From Streptomyces griseoviridis (GTDB taxonomy: Bacteria; Actinomycetota; Actinomycetes; Streptomycetales; Streptomycetaceae): a stretch of DNA of 64,000 nucleotides. Within the stretch, counting starts at the first letter, position 1. Each line of letters opens with the position of its first letter. Shown here one piece after another: positions 50,990 through 60,065 of the stretch. The stretch spans positions 1 through 64,000 of the forward strand of contig BMSM01000033.1 of the NCBI GenBank assembly GCA_014649155.1, in the 5' to 3' direction. The notes under the pieces are model-generated. The model had not been told where the DNA came from and made no database searches. It saw only the letters and a list, made by a program, of their open reading frames with translations. Made by a program: the position numbers and the translations under genes.

Positions 50990-52642
50990 TCACACGTCCT
51001 CGCCGTACTGGATACGGCGGTACGGGGTGCTCAGCACCTCGCGGGTGATGCGGACGTCGATCACGGTGGGCCGGGGGGAGCGCACGTACTCCGCGAGTGC
51101 GGCGCGCAGCTCACCGGCCGTGCGGACGGTGGCTCCGCCGCCACCGAGCGTCCTCGCCACGTCGCCCAGTTCGGGCGTGGAGATGGTCGCCAGCTCAGGG
51201 TCGAGTCCCTTCGCCTTCGCCTTGTGGTATTCGGCGCCGAGGCCCTGGTCGTTCATCACGACGACCAGCAGCGGGATGTCGTACCGGCAGGCCGTCTCGA
51301 ACTCGGAGAGGTGCATGAGGAAGCTGGCGTCGCCCTCCACCACGAAGCCGGGCTTGTTGCCCTTGGCGACCATCTGGCCCATCGCGATCAGCGGAGCCTG
51401 GCCGATGGCGCCGAACATGCCGTAGTTGGAGAGCACGTCGCGCGATCGCTGGAAGAGCATGGTGCCGAAGTCGGTCTGGTGGCCGCTGCCCAGCACCAGG
51501 CCCATCTCGGCGGGGAGCTCGTGGTCCAGGACCCAGATGGCCTCGCGCGGGTCGAGCCGTCCGGGTTCGCGTACGTACTCCGGCTGCTGGAGCCTGCCGG
51601 TCAGGTGCTGCCGGACCTGCTCGGTGTGGTAGCCCTCCAGCCGGACGCCACGCTCCTCAAGGGCCCGGGTCAATTCGCCCAGGGCGGTGACCGCGTCGGC
51701 CTGCAGATAGCAGTCCGCCGTCCTGCCGTTGCCCATCACCAGGTGCGGAGCGGTGTCGATCTGGATGTACTTGGCCTCGGGGTAGAGGTAGCCGCTCTCG
51801 ATGGTGTAGTGGTTCAGGCTGGCGCCCACCGCGAGCACGCAGTCGGCCTCCTGGAGCAGTTCCATCGACAGCTTGTCGCCGAACAGACCCGACAGGCCGA
51901 CGTGGAAGTCGGTACGGTCGCACAGCCAGTTCTTCGCTTGCAGGGTGGTGGCCAGGAGAGCACCCGTCTGCTGCTGCAGGGTGAGGATCTGTTCGCCGGC
52001 CTCGGCCTTGCGCGCGCCCCGCCCCGCGATGATCACCACCCGCTTGGCGTCTCGCAGCAGGTCGGCCGCGTTGTGGAGCCTGGCCGGGTCGGGCAGCAGC
52101 CGCGGGGTGTCGATCAGCGCGGTGGAGGGGACGTAGTCCTCGTCGTAGTCGTCCAGTTCGGCCACCTGGACGTCGAAAGGCGCGCTGATCATGACCGGTC
52201 TGGACTCGGTCCGGGCCCGGTAGAAGGCCTGCCGCACGGCCTCCTGGGCGTTCTCGGGCCGGGTCACGTGGATGAACTCGCACTCGATCGCGGCGGCGAA
52301 GCGCCGCTGGTCGAGGTACTGGGTGGCGCCCTCGTCGCCCAGCGGGGTCTCGCCGCAGAAGGCGACCAGGGGGGTACGCGCCCGGCTCGCGCAGAGCATC
52401 GAGGTGGCCAGCTGCGAGACACCGGGGCCACTGGTGGTGGTGACCACGCCCGGTTGCCCGGCGCCGCGGGCCCAGCCGTCCGCCATGCCGAGGCCGGACC
52501 CCTCGTGCCGCACCTCGTACAGCCGCACCCCTCGGTCGGCGAGCGCGGCCATCCAGTGCATGTTGGCGTCGCCCATCATGCCGAAGACATCGGTGGTGCC
52601 TTCCTTGACGAATGCCTCGGCCAGTGCTTCGTAGACCTTCAC
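50990..52642 (-). CDS. Thiamine-diphosphate-dependent enzyme (acetolactate synthase/benzoylformate decarboxylase superfamily)
   Basis: This 550-residue protein has all three ThDP-enzyme domains. The N-terminal PYR domain has MKVYEALAEAFVKEGTTDVFGMMGD and the ThDP-activating Glu in YEVRHEGSGLGMADGWAR. The central domain has VVIIAGRGARKAEA. The C-terminal PP domain has the metal/diphosphate motif in FVVEGDASFLMHLSEFETACRYDIPLLVVVMND. Such enzymes decarboxylate 2-keto acids or ligate the resulting aldehydes. In this pathway it may process a 2-oxo acid made by ring fission or by the aldolase. It lies between the LigJ-like hydratase and paralogue C with 3- and 20-base gaps. Confidence 0.88.
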   Translation of the reverse strand: MKVYEALAEAFVKEGTTDVFGMMGDANMHWMAALADRGVRLYEVRHEGSGLGMADGWARGAGQPGVVTTTSGPGVSQLATSMLCASRARTPLVAFCGETPLGDEGATQYLDQRRFAAAIECEFIHVTRPENAQEAVRQAFYRARTESRPVMISAPFDVQVAELDDYDEDYVPSTALIDTPRLLPDPARLHNAADLLRDAKRVVIIAGRGARKAEAGEQILTLQQQTGALLATTLQAKNWLCDRTDFHVGLSGLFGDKLSMELLQEADCVLAVGASLNHYTIESGYLYPEAKYIQIDTAPHLVMGNGRTADCYLQADAVTALGELTRALEERGVRLEGYHTEQVRQHLTGRLQQPEYVREPGRLDPREAIWVLDHELPAEMGLVLGSGHQTDFGTMLFQRSRDVLSNYGMFGAIGQAPLIAMGQMVAKGNKPGFVVEGDASFLMHLSEFETACRYDIPLLVVVMNDQGLGAEYHKAKAKGLDPELATISTPELGDVARTLGGGGATVRTAGELRAALAEYVRSPRPTVIDVRITREVLSTPYRRIQYGEDV

Positions 52643-52645
52643 GTC

Positions 52646-53710
52646 CTATGACTCCTTCGCGTTCGCCGCGGCCGTCGCCCGCGCTTTCAGGACGCCGTCG
52701 AGCCGGGAGAAGACCCGCAGCGCGTTGCCTCCGTAGACCGCCTGCCGCTCGGTGTCGCTCAGGCTGTCGATGGAGTCGAGGGTGTACTTGGTGTCGTCGA
52801 ACCGGCGGCCGGTCTCCGGGTCCACGCTGCGCACGGCGCCGATCATCTCCGAGGCGAAGAGCACGTTCTCGGCGGGGATGATGTCGAGCAGCAGCTCCAT
52901 GCCCCGCTTGTGGTATACGCAGGTGTCGAAGTAGACGTTGCGCAGGATCGACTCCTCGAGCGGCGGCCGGCCGCGGTCCTGCATCATTCCCCGGTAGCGG
53001 CCCCAGTGGTACGGAACGGCTCCGCCGCCGTGCGGCAGGATCAACTTGAGCGTCGGGAAGTGCTTGAACAGGTCCGACTCGCACAGCTGCATGAACGCCG
53101 CGGTGTCACCGGCGAGGTAGTGGGCGCAGGTGCCCTGCAGCGCGGGGTTCCTCGACATCGCGACGTGGACCATCGCGGGGACGTCGAGCTCGACCATCTT
53201 CTCGTAGAGCGGGTAGTAGACGCGGTCCGTCAGCGGCGGGGCCTGGTAGTAACCATCGGAAGGGTCCGGATTGAGCAGACAGCCGACGAAGCCCAGCTCC
53301 TCGACGCAGCGCTCCAGTTCGACGACCGAGTTGCGGAGGGAGGCGGGGAGGGCGTCGCCCGGGGACTGCGGGAGCTGGCACACGCCCACGAACCGCTCGG
53401 GGAAGAGGCCGCACACCCGGGAGATCAGGTCGTTGCTGACCCGGGACCAGTCGAGGCTGGTCCGCTCGTCCCCGTAGTGGTGGGCCATCTTGCCCGCGCC
53501 CGGCGAGAAGATCGTCAGGTCGGTGCCGCGCTCGATCTGCAGCTTGAGCTGCCCGTTCTCGATGGCGGCACGGATCTCGTCGTCGGTGATGCGCAGTTCG
53601 TCGGGTGAGTGGCGGGCGCCGGACTCCTCGAACTCCCTGATCTGCTTCTGGCGCCACTCCCCCAGCGCGGCGGGCGCCGTGGTGAAGTGACCGTGGCAGT
53701 CGATGATCAT
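52646..53710 (-). CDS. ligJ: LigJ-like 4-oxalomesaconate hydratase (amidohydrolase superfamily)
   Basis: This 354-residue enzyme begins MIIDCHGHFTTAPAALGEWR and has LTIFSPGAGKMAHHYGDE, FVGVCQLPQSPG, GFVGCLLNPDPSDGYYQAPPLTDRVYYPLYEKMVEL, LILPHGGGAVPYHWGRYRG and VLFASEMIGAVRSVDPETG. These segments are very close, as I recall them, to LigJ of the protocatechuate 4,5-cleavage pathway, which hydrates 4-oxalomesaconate to 4-carboxy-4-hydroxy-2-oxoadipate. The His-x-His and later His and Asp positions give one metal site. The HpaI-type aldolase just upstream could cleave the product. It implies a meta-cleavage route through gallate or protocatechuate, though no ring-cleavage dioxygenase gene is in the window. 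Confidence 0.88.
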   Translation of the reverse strand: MIIDCHGHFTTAPAALGEWRQKQIREFEESGARHSPDELRITDDEIRAAIENGQLKLQIERGTDLTIFSPGAGKMAHHYGDERTSLDWSRVSNDLISRVCGLFPERFVGVCQLPQSPGDALPASLRNSVVELERCVEELGFVGCLLNPDPSDGYYQAPPLTDRVYYPLYEKMVELDVPAMVHVAMSRNPALQGTCAHYLAGDTAAFMQLCESDLFKHFPTLKLILPHGGGAVPYHWGRYRGMMQDRGRPPLEESILRNVYFDTCVYHKRGMELLLDIIPAENVLFASEMIGAVRSVDPETGRRFDDTKYTLDSIDSLSDTERQAVYGGNALRVFSRLDGVLKARATAAANAKES

Positions 53711-53769
53711 GTATCACTCCGAAATCGCGGTGCGGTGTTCGCGTGGTGTACGGCGGGACCGGGGGCGCA

Positions 53770-54630
53770 TCAGGCGCGGCCGGTCAGCTCGCGGGCCTTT
53801 TCCAGGCCGGGGTAGGTGCGCACCGGCGCCGACATCAGGAAGCGGTAGCCGTCGTCGAGTACCTGTTTGACGTTGCCGGCCGTCACATGGGGGTGGCCCA
53901 CGGCGATGCCGCGTTCGTTGCAGATGTCGAGGATCCGCCGTTTGCACTCCAGGACGCGGGGGTGCTCGTACTGGCGGGGGAAGCCCAGTTCCTGGCTCAT
54001 GTCGCCCTCGCCGATGAGGATCAGTCCGATCCCCGGCACCTGGTCGAGCATGTCGGGCAGGTTCTTGATGCCGAGCTGGTCCTCGATCATCAGGCCCACC
54101 AGGATCTCACCGTCCTCGGCGAGCGGCCACACGTCCGCCTTGGCGTAGTACTCGATGTTCGAGATGCCCCAGTAACGCGTCGCCGCGTGCGGGCCGTCCC
54201 CGCGCAGACCGGCGGGTTCGTACAGCGCGGTGTCGGGCAGCCGCGGGTAACGGCAGGCGGCGACGGCGTTACGGGCTTCCTCCACCGTGGAGACGTGCGG
54301 CCAGATGATGCCGAACGCACCGAGATCGAGGGCCTGCTTGGCATGCCACTGGGCCTTCTCCGCGCCGTTGGCCGGGATGCGCACCATCGGAGTGACGGCC
54401 GGCGCGAGGCTGTCCGCCTCGAAGACCTGACGGCGGCTCAGCAGGTACTGGAAGCTGTCCTTGAGCGCGTTGATGTCCCAGGGCTTGTGCTCCATCTCGA
54501 ACACCACCCCGTCGTAGTCCGTGGTGGTGAGCTCGACGGCGGCCGTCGGGTCGGCGGCCGAGAAGGTCGCGAAGACGTGCTCCCCCGCGGCCAGCCGCTC
54601 GATCACCTTGTTGTGCCTGAACCCTGTCAT
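53770..54630 (-). CDS. HpcH/HpaI-family class II aldolase
   Basis: This 286-residue TIM barrel has a divalent-metal aldolase pattern: FDGVVFEMEHKPWD-like strand (YDGVVFEMEHKPWDINAL), PMVRIPANGAEKAQWHAKQALDLGAFGIIWPHVSTVEEARNAV, ILVGLMIEDQLGIKNLPDML with the metal-binding Glu, and LILIGEGDMSQELG with the metal-binding Asp. Family members cleave 4-hydroxy-2-oxo acids to pyruvate or oxaloacetate plus a carbonyl compound. Upstream of the LigJ-like hydratase, it is the probable 4-carboxy-4-hydroxy-2-oxoadipate aldolase of this route, replacing the more usual LigK/RraA-type enzyme. Its start overlaps the coxG-like stop (ATGA). Confidence 0.88.
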   Translation of the reverse strand: MTGFRHNKVIERLAAGEHVFATFSAADPTAAVELTTTDYDGVVFEMEHKPWDINALKDSFQYLLSRRQVFEADSLAPAVTPMVRIPANGAEKAQWHAKQALDLGAFGIIWPHVSTVEEARNAVAACRYPRLPDTALYEPAGLRGDGPHAATRYWGISNIEYYAKADVWPLAEDGEILVGLMIEDQLGIKNLPDMLDQVPGIGLILIGEGDMSQELGFPRQYEHPRVLECKRRILDICNERGIAVGHPHVTAGNVKQVLDDGYRFLMSAPVRTYPGLEKARELTGRA

Positions 54631-55346
54631 CGCCGACCTCCCTGGCCGAGTGCGTCACTGGTGTTGTCCGCCGAGTGGTGTGCCGGCTGTGGCGACAGAC
54701 CCTGGCGTCGGGACTTCCGCCCCGCCCACCAGGCACGCAACCGGGCGAACAGGCCGGTGGGCGCGGTCGGGCGCGGCCGGGCGGCCGTCGCCGCGGACGG
54801 TTCGGCGGAGTCTGCCGCGGAGGGGCCGGCGGGCACTGCCGTCAGCAGCTTCGGGACGGCCGCCGTGCCGGGCTCGGCGGGTGCGGCGCATGCCTTCACC
54901 AGTTCGTCGGTGAACTCCTTCGTCATCCGGGTGACCACCACTCCCGCGCCCGACTCGATCAGCTTGGCGAGCTTGCCGTTGAGCTTGATCTCACCGTCGC
55001 AGTAGACCCGCGAGGTACCCAAGGTGTCCCCCTCGGTGACCCTGAAGGTGGCGCCGGCGCTGAATCGGGTGGCGCCCTGCCCGTCGCCGCCGCGGGCCGT
55101 CAGGCGACCCTCGAGCGCGGACTCGTCCAGGTCGAGCGCGACCCGGGCGGCGAACTTGACCCGCAGGCCACCGAACCTGATGGCCAGGGTTCCGTCGAAG
55201 GAGCCGTCCTCGTGGGACGCCCCGAGTTCGGCGCCGCCGATGCAGGACACGACGGCCGAGGGATCGGAGATGACCTCCCAGACACGTGTGGGCGGACTCG
55301 GTACGGTGATCTCTTCCGTGATCGATATCAAAGCTGTGAACCTCAC
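54627..55346 (-). CDS. CoxG-like SRPBCC-fold protein
   Basis: This 239-residue protein has ITEEITVPSPPTRVWEVISDPSAVVSCIGGAELG, FDGTLAIRFGGLRVKFAARVALDLDESALEGRLTARGGDGQGATRFSAGATFRV and GEIKLNGKLAKLIESG, the SRPBCC pattern of carbon-monoxide-dehydrogenase subunit G. CoxG-like proteins help place molybdenum hydroxylases at the membrane, but no hydroxylase genes are present. It may instead bind a hydrophobic aromatic ligand. The C-terminal 85 residues are Ala/Pro-rich and end in a basic stretch with RLRAWWAGRKSRRQ, possibly a membrane-surface anchor. The start is GTG 55346. Confidence 0.83.
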   Translation of the reverse strand: MRFTALISITEEITVPSPPTRVWEVISDPSAVVSCIGGAELGASHEDGSFDGTLAIRFGGLRVKFAARVALDLDESALEGRLTARGGDGQGATRFSAGATFRVTEGDTLGTSRVYCDGEIKLNGKLAKLIESGAGVVVTRMTKEFTDELVKACAAPAEPGTAAVPKLLTAVPAGPSAADSAEPSAATAARPRPTAPTGLFARLRAWWAGRKSRRQGLSPQPAHHSADNTSDALGQGGRR

Positions 55347-55509
55347 TCGGCGGCAGGTCTGACGTCATCGGGGAAAGGGCACGACGGCACGACCGGCATG
55401 GCGGTTTGGCGACTTGGGCGCGGAGATCCGGGACCGGGTCCGGGGAGTTCCCGCAGAGGACCGGGGAGTCCGCACGGGCGGCGGGCCGCGGTGGCGAGTG
55501 GCTCCCGCG

Positions 55510-56304
55510 TTACGCGGCGGCCTTCCGCTCGGCGGCGAAGAGACTCCACAGCTCGTTGTAGAGCTCCGAGAACTCGGGCGACTCGACGAGCTCGCCGATC
55601 TGGCGGGGGCGCTCGAAGGGGACGGGAAGGATGCGGCGGATGGTGCCCGGGCCCTTCGACATCACGACCACCTCGTCGGCCAGGTAGATGGCCTCGTTGA
55701 GATCGTGCGTGACGAAGATGAGCGTCCCGTTCTGCTCCCGCCAGATGTTGAGCAGTTCCTGCTGGAGCTCCAGCCGGGTGATGGCGTCCAGCGGACCGAA
55801 CGGCTCGTCCATCAGCACGATGGACGGGTTGTAGATCAGCGCACGCGCGATCGCGCAGCGCTTCTGCATACCGCCGGACAGCTCCCGGGGGTAGTGCCTC
55901 TCGAAGCCCTTCAGGCCGACGAGTCCGACCCAGTGGGCGATGCGTTCCTCGCGTTCCTCCTTGGGCACCTTGCGGAACTTCAGCGCCAGGCCGATGTTCG
56001 CGTCGACGCTCAGCCAGGGCAGCAGGTGGGAGTGCTGAGTCACGTACGCGGCGTCGGAGTTGACCGTGGTGACCCGCTCGCCGGCGTAGTGCACCTCGCC
56101 CTGGGTGGGAGTGAGCAGCCCGGCGGCCAGGTTGAGGATGGTGCTCTTGCCGCACCCGCTGGGTCCGATCACGGCGACGACCTTGCCGCGGTCGACCTTG
56201 AACGACACGTCCTCGATCGCCGGTCGGTGAGTACCGGGAAACTGCAGAGTGACGTGTTCGAGCCGGAGTGCTTCCGGGTGCGAGATGCGCTGACTGCTCG
56301 ACAT
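55510..56304 (-). CDS. ABC transporter ATPase (SsuB/TauB type)
   Basis: This 264-residue ATPase has Walker A GPSGCGKST, Q loop VTQHSHLLPW, signature LSGGMQKRCAIARAL, Walker B IVLMDEPFGPLD and switch VTHDLNEAIYLADEV, as in sulfonate/taurine-type importers. ATG 56304 has GGAG six bases upstream, which decides against a longer frame to 56361. It is the first gene of the catabolic series after promoter P1 and should power the permease and binding protein encoded at the far end (41552-43556). A 163-base gap separates it from coxG. Confidence 0.93.
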   Translation of the reverse strand: MSSSQRISHPEALRLEHVTLQFPGTHRPAIEDVSFKVDRGKVVAVIGPSGCGKSTILNLAAGLLTPTQGEVHYAGERVTTVNSDAAYVTQHSHLLPWLSVDANIGLALKFRKVPKEEREERIAHWVGLVGLKGFERHYPRELSGGMQKRCAIARALIYNPSIVLMDEPFGPLDAITRLELQQELLNIWREQNGTLIFVTHDLNEAIYLADEVVVMSKGPGTIRRILPVPFERPRQIGELVESPEFSELYNELWSLFAAERKAAA

Positions 56305-56493
56305 ATCTGTCTCCTCGGCCGCCTCCTCACGAAGAGACGGAGCGGGGCCCTGCGCCCTCACCCGCGGCGGCTTTCATGTGTGACGGTGCGGTGAACCGCT
56401 GGCAGTTGGTGCGTCCGGACGTGCCCCGGGGAACATCAGGGCGGCTCGTTCTCCGCTTGACGCGATCTCGGCGGCACCACCCCCGCCTGAAGA

Positions 56494-56611
56494 TTGTCCG
56501 ACAAGCGGTGAGGGGAACGTAACACCGCCGACCCACGTCCACAAGAAGTCTGCAGGAAGAAGATGCTCGCCCACAGTCCCCTTGAATCGATGACAGGAGA
56601 TTGTTGGACAA
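56494..56611 (-). promoter_or_regulatory. Promoter P1 with paired GntR-type operators (catabolic series)
   Basis: Read on the minus strand: upstream operator O2 TTGTCCAACAA (56601-56611), GCAG-rich box, -35 TTGTGG (56539-56544), 17-bp spacer, -10 TACGTT (56516-56521), then operator O1 TTGTCGGACAA (56494-56504). Operator centres are 107 bp apart. O1 would cover about +4 to +14. Both match the FCD-GntR consensus TnGTnnnACnA. The same arrangement recurs at P2 and P3. The gene downstream is the ABC ATPase starting at 56304, after a leader of about 185 bases. Confidence 0.75.
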
Positions 56612-56872
56612 CGTCGCTCCAGATGGACTTCAAGGTGGCGAGCGACATGCATCCGGAACCGCCAGCTGAACCGCAGGACCGCCACCTACGGGACGAGGGG
56701 TCGATCACTGGAAGGCCGAGACCGCCCCCCGCCGTGGGGTTCGCAGGTGTCGCCGAGCATCTGCGGCAGCCCCGAGCCGCGCATGCCCCCCTTTCGCACC
56801 CCGGCGCACGTACACCCCCTCAGGGGGAACCACGCTCGAAGCTTTACGGGTCCATCCCGAACTCACCAAAAA

Positions 56873-56991
56873 TTGGCCAACAATCCGCAGCGTCCCGTAG
56901 GTGCTTCTTCCGCCACCCTCAGCTCCTGACGCAGCTCTCTTGCCAGCGCCAGCCCGTGGCGTTACGTTCCTGACAGATCTTGTCCGACAAT
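56873..56991 (+). promoter_or_regulatory. Promoter P2 with paired GntR-type operators (lactonase gene)
   Basis: On the plus strand: operator O2 TTGGCCAACAA (56873-56883, one departure from consensus), GCAGCTCTC, -35 TTGCCA (56941-56946), 17-bp spacer, -10 TACGTT (56964-56969), then operator O1 TTGTCCGACAA (56981-56991). Operator centres are 108 bp apart. P2 is divergent from P1 in the 827-bp gap between the ATPase and lactonase genes. The remainder of that gap holds no gene that I can support. Confidence 0.75.
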
Positions 56992-57131
56992 CCTGCCGGG
57001 GAACGAGTCCGATCGGATGCGCGACGCCCTCAATCCCCCGAGGCACGTGCACAGGACCGGCGAAGCACCAGGGCACCGCGCTCCCGGAGCGTGCCGCGCA
57101 CGCGTTGTGACCGAGGAAGGACTCCCTCCCC

Positions 57132-58367
57132 ATGAACACGTCCTCGCACTTCCCTTCGGGTGACAGGCCAGAGGGGCGGCCCTCCCGCCGCACCGTACTG
57201 GCCACCATCGCCGCGTCGCCCGCGGTGATCGCACCGCTGCTCCCGGCCACGCGGGCCGAGGCGGCCCCTGAGCGGCACGGTGACCTCCTGTACATCGGCA
57301 CCTGGGGGCAGGGCCAAGTGCACGCGGTGCGGTTCGAATCCGATCACGGGACCATGACATCCCTGGGACGCGTCGCGGAGGTCAGCTCGAACTGGGTCGC
57401 GGCACATCCAACCCGGCCGGTCCTCTACGTCGCCGGCGGTGAACAAGGCGGTCTCGTCCGCGTCCTCCGTATCGACGGCGCCTCGGGAGCCCTGCGGCAG
57501 ATCGGCCAGGTCGAGACGGAGTCCGTCCCGACCGGCACCGGAGGACTGTCGTACATCGGGCTGACCGCGGCGGCGGACGCCCTGCTGGTCGCCGATTTCG
57601 CGGCCGGCTCCGCCGTGGCCGTCGCCGTGGACGCGGACGGACGACTCGGTGGGGTGGTCTCGCGGGTGCAGGACACCGGGTCCGGGCCCCATCCTCGGCA
57701 GGCGGGCCCCCATCCGCACCATGTGGTCGTCGACCCGAGCCGCAGGTTCGCGCTGGTCGCGGATTTCGGCGCCGACCGGGTGTTCGTCTACGACTACGAC
57801 CGGACCACGCACCGGCTGTCCGCCGGGCCTCCCGACGGCCCCGGCGCCTACGCGACGGCACCGGGATCGGGCCCACGACGCCTGGCTTTCCACCCGAACG
57901 GCCAGGCGGTGTACCTCTTGAACGAGCTGACCGCCGATATCCAGACCCTGCGCTGGGACGCGGCACGAGGCGTACTGACACTCCGCCAGGTTCTCTCGAC
58001 GAACGCACCGGGTCACACCGGGGCGACCAGCGCCGCCGAGCTGGCCGTCAGCCGCGACGGCCACCACGTCTACGTCTCCAACCGCGGCGAGAACACCCTG
58101 GTCGTCTTCTCGGCGGATGCGAGAACCGGTCGGCTCACCGAGATCCAGCGCGTCCCGTGCGGGGGCGTCACACCGTGGAGCTTCGCCCTGCACCCCGGCG
58201 GCCGATGGCTGTTCGTCGCGAACGAGGCGAGCGGCACAGTGAACCTCTTCCGCGTCGACCCGGAGTCCGGGCGCCTCACGGACACCGGTGCCGGTGTGGC
58301 CGTGCCCGCCCCCGACTGCATCGCCTTCCACGTCCGTGCTGACGCCTCCGGCCGGCCGCGGTTCTGA
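57132..58367 (+). CDS. Tat-exported lactonase-family beta-propeller (6-phosphogluconolactonase-like)
   Basis: This 411-residue protein has a twin-arginine signal (RPSRRTVLATIAASPAVIAPLLPATRAEAAP), then repeated propeller blades: LLYIGTWGQGQVHAVRFESDHGTMTSLG, WVAAHPTRPVLYVAGG, HHVVVDPSRRFALVADFGADRVFVYDYD, PRRLAFHPNGQAVYLLNE, HVYVSNRGENTLVVFSAD and WSFALHPGGRWLFVANEASGTVNLFRVD. The family has seven blades and includes bacterial lactonases and carboxymuconate cyclases. Export suggests that it opens or binds a lactone outside the cell. Its promoter P2 shares operators with the catabolic series, so substrate processing before uptake is plausible. Confidence 0.9.
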   Translation: MNTSSHFPSGDRPEGRPSRRTVLATIAASPAVIAPLLPATRAEAAPERHGDLLYIGTWGQGQVHAVRFESDHGTMTSLGRVAEVSSNWVAAHPTRPVLYVAGGEQGGLVRVLRIDGASGALRQIGQVETESVPTGTGGLSYIGLTAAADALLVADFAAGSAVAVAVDADGRLGGVVSRVQDTGSGPHPRQAGPHPHHVVVDPSRRFALVADFGADRVFVYDYDRTTHRLSAGPPDGPGAYATAPGSGPRRLAFHPNGQAVYLLNELTADIQTLRWDAARGVLTLRQVLSTNAPGHTGATSAAELAVSRDGHHVYVSNRGENTLVVFSADARTGRLTEIQRVPCGGVTPWSFALHPGGRWLFVANEASGTVNLFRVDPESGRLTDTGAGVAVPAPDCIAFHVRADASGRPRF

Positions 58368-58666
58368 CCGGACTGCCTCCGCCTCCGGCTGCCCACCGTC
58401 CCGACCGGGTTGCCGCCACCCGCGGTGGCGACCCGGTCCCCGCCGCACCTTGTGCCGGCGGATCGTCATCAGTTCGCCGGCCGGCGTCCGTCGACGAACC
58501 GTTCCGGCGCGACCACGCCCGGAAACGAGTCCACGGTCGGCACCGGCCACCAGGAACGGAGCGTCATGACGTCTTCCCGGCCGCACCCGGCCGTCCTCCG
58601 CGTCCGCAATCGGGGCGACGCGACGGGTCGCCCTTGTCGCCGCAGCCGACCGGCACCGGTGCGCCG

Positions 58667-59941
58667 ATGACGGATGTGGACCAGGGCCCGCCGCCCGGCC
58701 GGCCCACCCCGGCCGGGGACGCTCGGCGCAGCAGCGGTTTCGCCTCGCTGCGGATCAGGAATTACCGCATCTACACGCTCGGCCAATCCACGTCCGTCGT
58801 GGGCAACTGGATGCAGAACATCGCCGTCGGCTGGCTGACGCTGGAGCTGACGCACAGCGGGACAATGCTGGGGGTGGTGACCGGCGCCCGGTATCTGCCC
58901 GTCCTGCTGCTGGGGGCCTGGGGCGGTCTCGTGGTGGACCGCCACGACACCCGCCGGGTGCTCGCCTGGACCCAGGTCGGCTTCGCCGCGCAGGCCGCAC
59001 TCCTCACCGGGCTGTCCGCGGCTCATCTGGTGACGCTGCCGCTACTCGTCCTGATCATGCTGACGCTCGGCCTGACCAACCTCTTCGACGGTCCCGCGCG
59101 TCAGAAGCTGATCAGCGAACTGGTCACCCCGGGGCTTCTGACCAACGCCATCGCGATCAACTCCACCTTCATCAACACCGCGAAACTGGTCGGCCCTGGC
59201 GTCGCCGGCTTCGTCATCGCCGCCCTGGGCGTGGTGCCGTGCTTCGCCCTGGACACCGTGTCCTTCCTGGCCGTGCTGGTCAGTCTGGCCATGCTGCGGA
59301 CGGCGGAGATGAGTCCCGCGGAACGGGAGGTGCGCGCCAAGGGTCAGATCCGCGCCGGACTCGCCCATATCCGCCGCACCCCGGAACTGCTGTACCCGAT
59401 GCTCATGGTGTACGTAACAGGCATCCTCACCTGGGAGTTTCCGGTGAGTCTGCCGCTGCTCACCACATCGGTGTTCCGGTCCGGCCCCGCCGGTTACGGC
59501 GCGGCCACGGCCGTGATGAGCGTGGGCGGGGTGCTGGGCGGGTTAGTGGCCGTACGGCGTCACCGGCTCAGCACCCGTTCGCTGTCGGTGTCGGCGATGA
59601 TCTGGGGAGTTCTGATCTGCGCAGCTGCCTTGGCGCCCGGCCTCCCGGTGGCCCTGGCCCTGCTCGTCCTCGTCGGCGTCGGCTCCATCACGTTCAATTC
59701 GTCGGCCAGAACGCTGATACAGATGGGGGCCGCGCCCCAGATGCGTGGGCGGGTCATGGCGATCTGGTCCATCGGCTGGATGGGGGGCACGGTCATCGGG
59801 GCGCCGCTCGTCGGAGCGGTCGGCGCGTACTGGGGTGCCCGCAGCGCGCTGCTGGTCGGCGGGGTGGCCGCGGCCTGCGTCGGGATCGTCGTACTCGTCC
59901 TGTCCTCGACCGGTCAGCGCGGCCCGGCGTCGTTGAGGTGA
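58667..59941 (+). CDS. MFS transporter (EntS/DHA3-like)
   Basis: This 424-residue, 12-helix transporter has FASLRIRNYRIYTLGQSTSVVGNWMQNIAVGWLTLELTHSG, GAWGGLVVDRHDTRRVLAWTQV, LFDGPARQKLISELV and AINSTFINTAKLVGPGVAGFVIAALG, the pattern of the DHA3/EntS drug and siderophore exporter branch. ATG 58667 is preferred; an upstream TTG at 58634 would add eleven residues. It follows the lactonase gene by about 300 bp in which I see no gene and no operator, so it may have its own promoter or be read from P2. Confidence 0.88.
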   Translation: MTDVDQGPPPGRPTPAGDARRSSGFASLRIRNYRIYTLGQSTSVVGNWMQNIAVGWLTLELTHSGTMLGVVTGARYLPVLLLGAWGGLVVDRHDTRRVLAWTQVGFAAQAALLTGLSAAHLVTLPLLVLIMLTLGLTNLFDGPARQKLISELVTPGLLTNAIAINSTFINTAKLVGPGVAGFVIAALGVVPCFALDTVSFLAVLVSLAMLRTAEMSPAEREVRAKGQIRAGLAHIRRTPELLYPMLMVYVTGILTWEFPVSLPLLTTSVFRSGPAGYGAATAVMSVGGVLGGLVAVRRHRLSTRSLSVSAMIWGVLICAAALAPGLPVALALLVLVGVGSITFNSSARTLIQMGAAPQMRGRVMAIWSIGWMGGTVIGAPLVGAVGAYWGARSALLVGGVAAACVGIVVLVLSSTGQRGPASLR

Positions 59942-60065
59942 GTCGGGGCGGGCCGGGCGCGCTGTGCCACCGCATGCCCGGCCTCCCCTCGTCCTCTCCC
60001 CCCGCAGCACACGCTTGGCGCGAGCATGACACACAGGGGGACTGTTGCGCGCCGACACTTTCACA

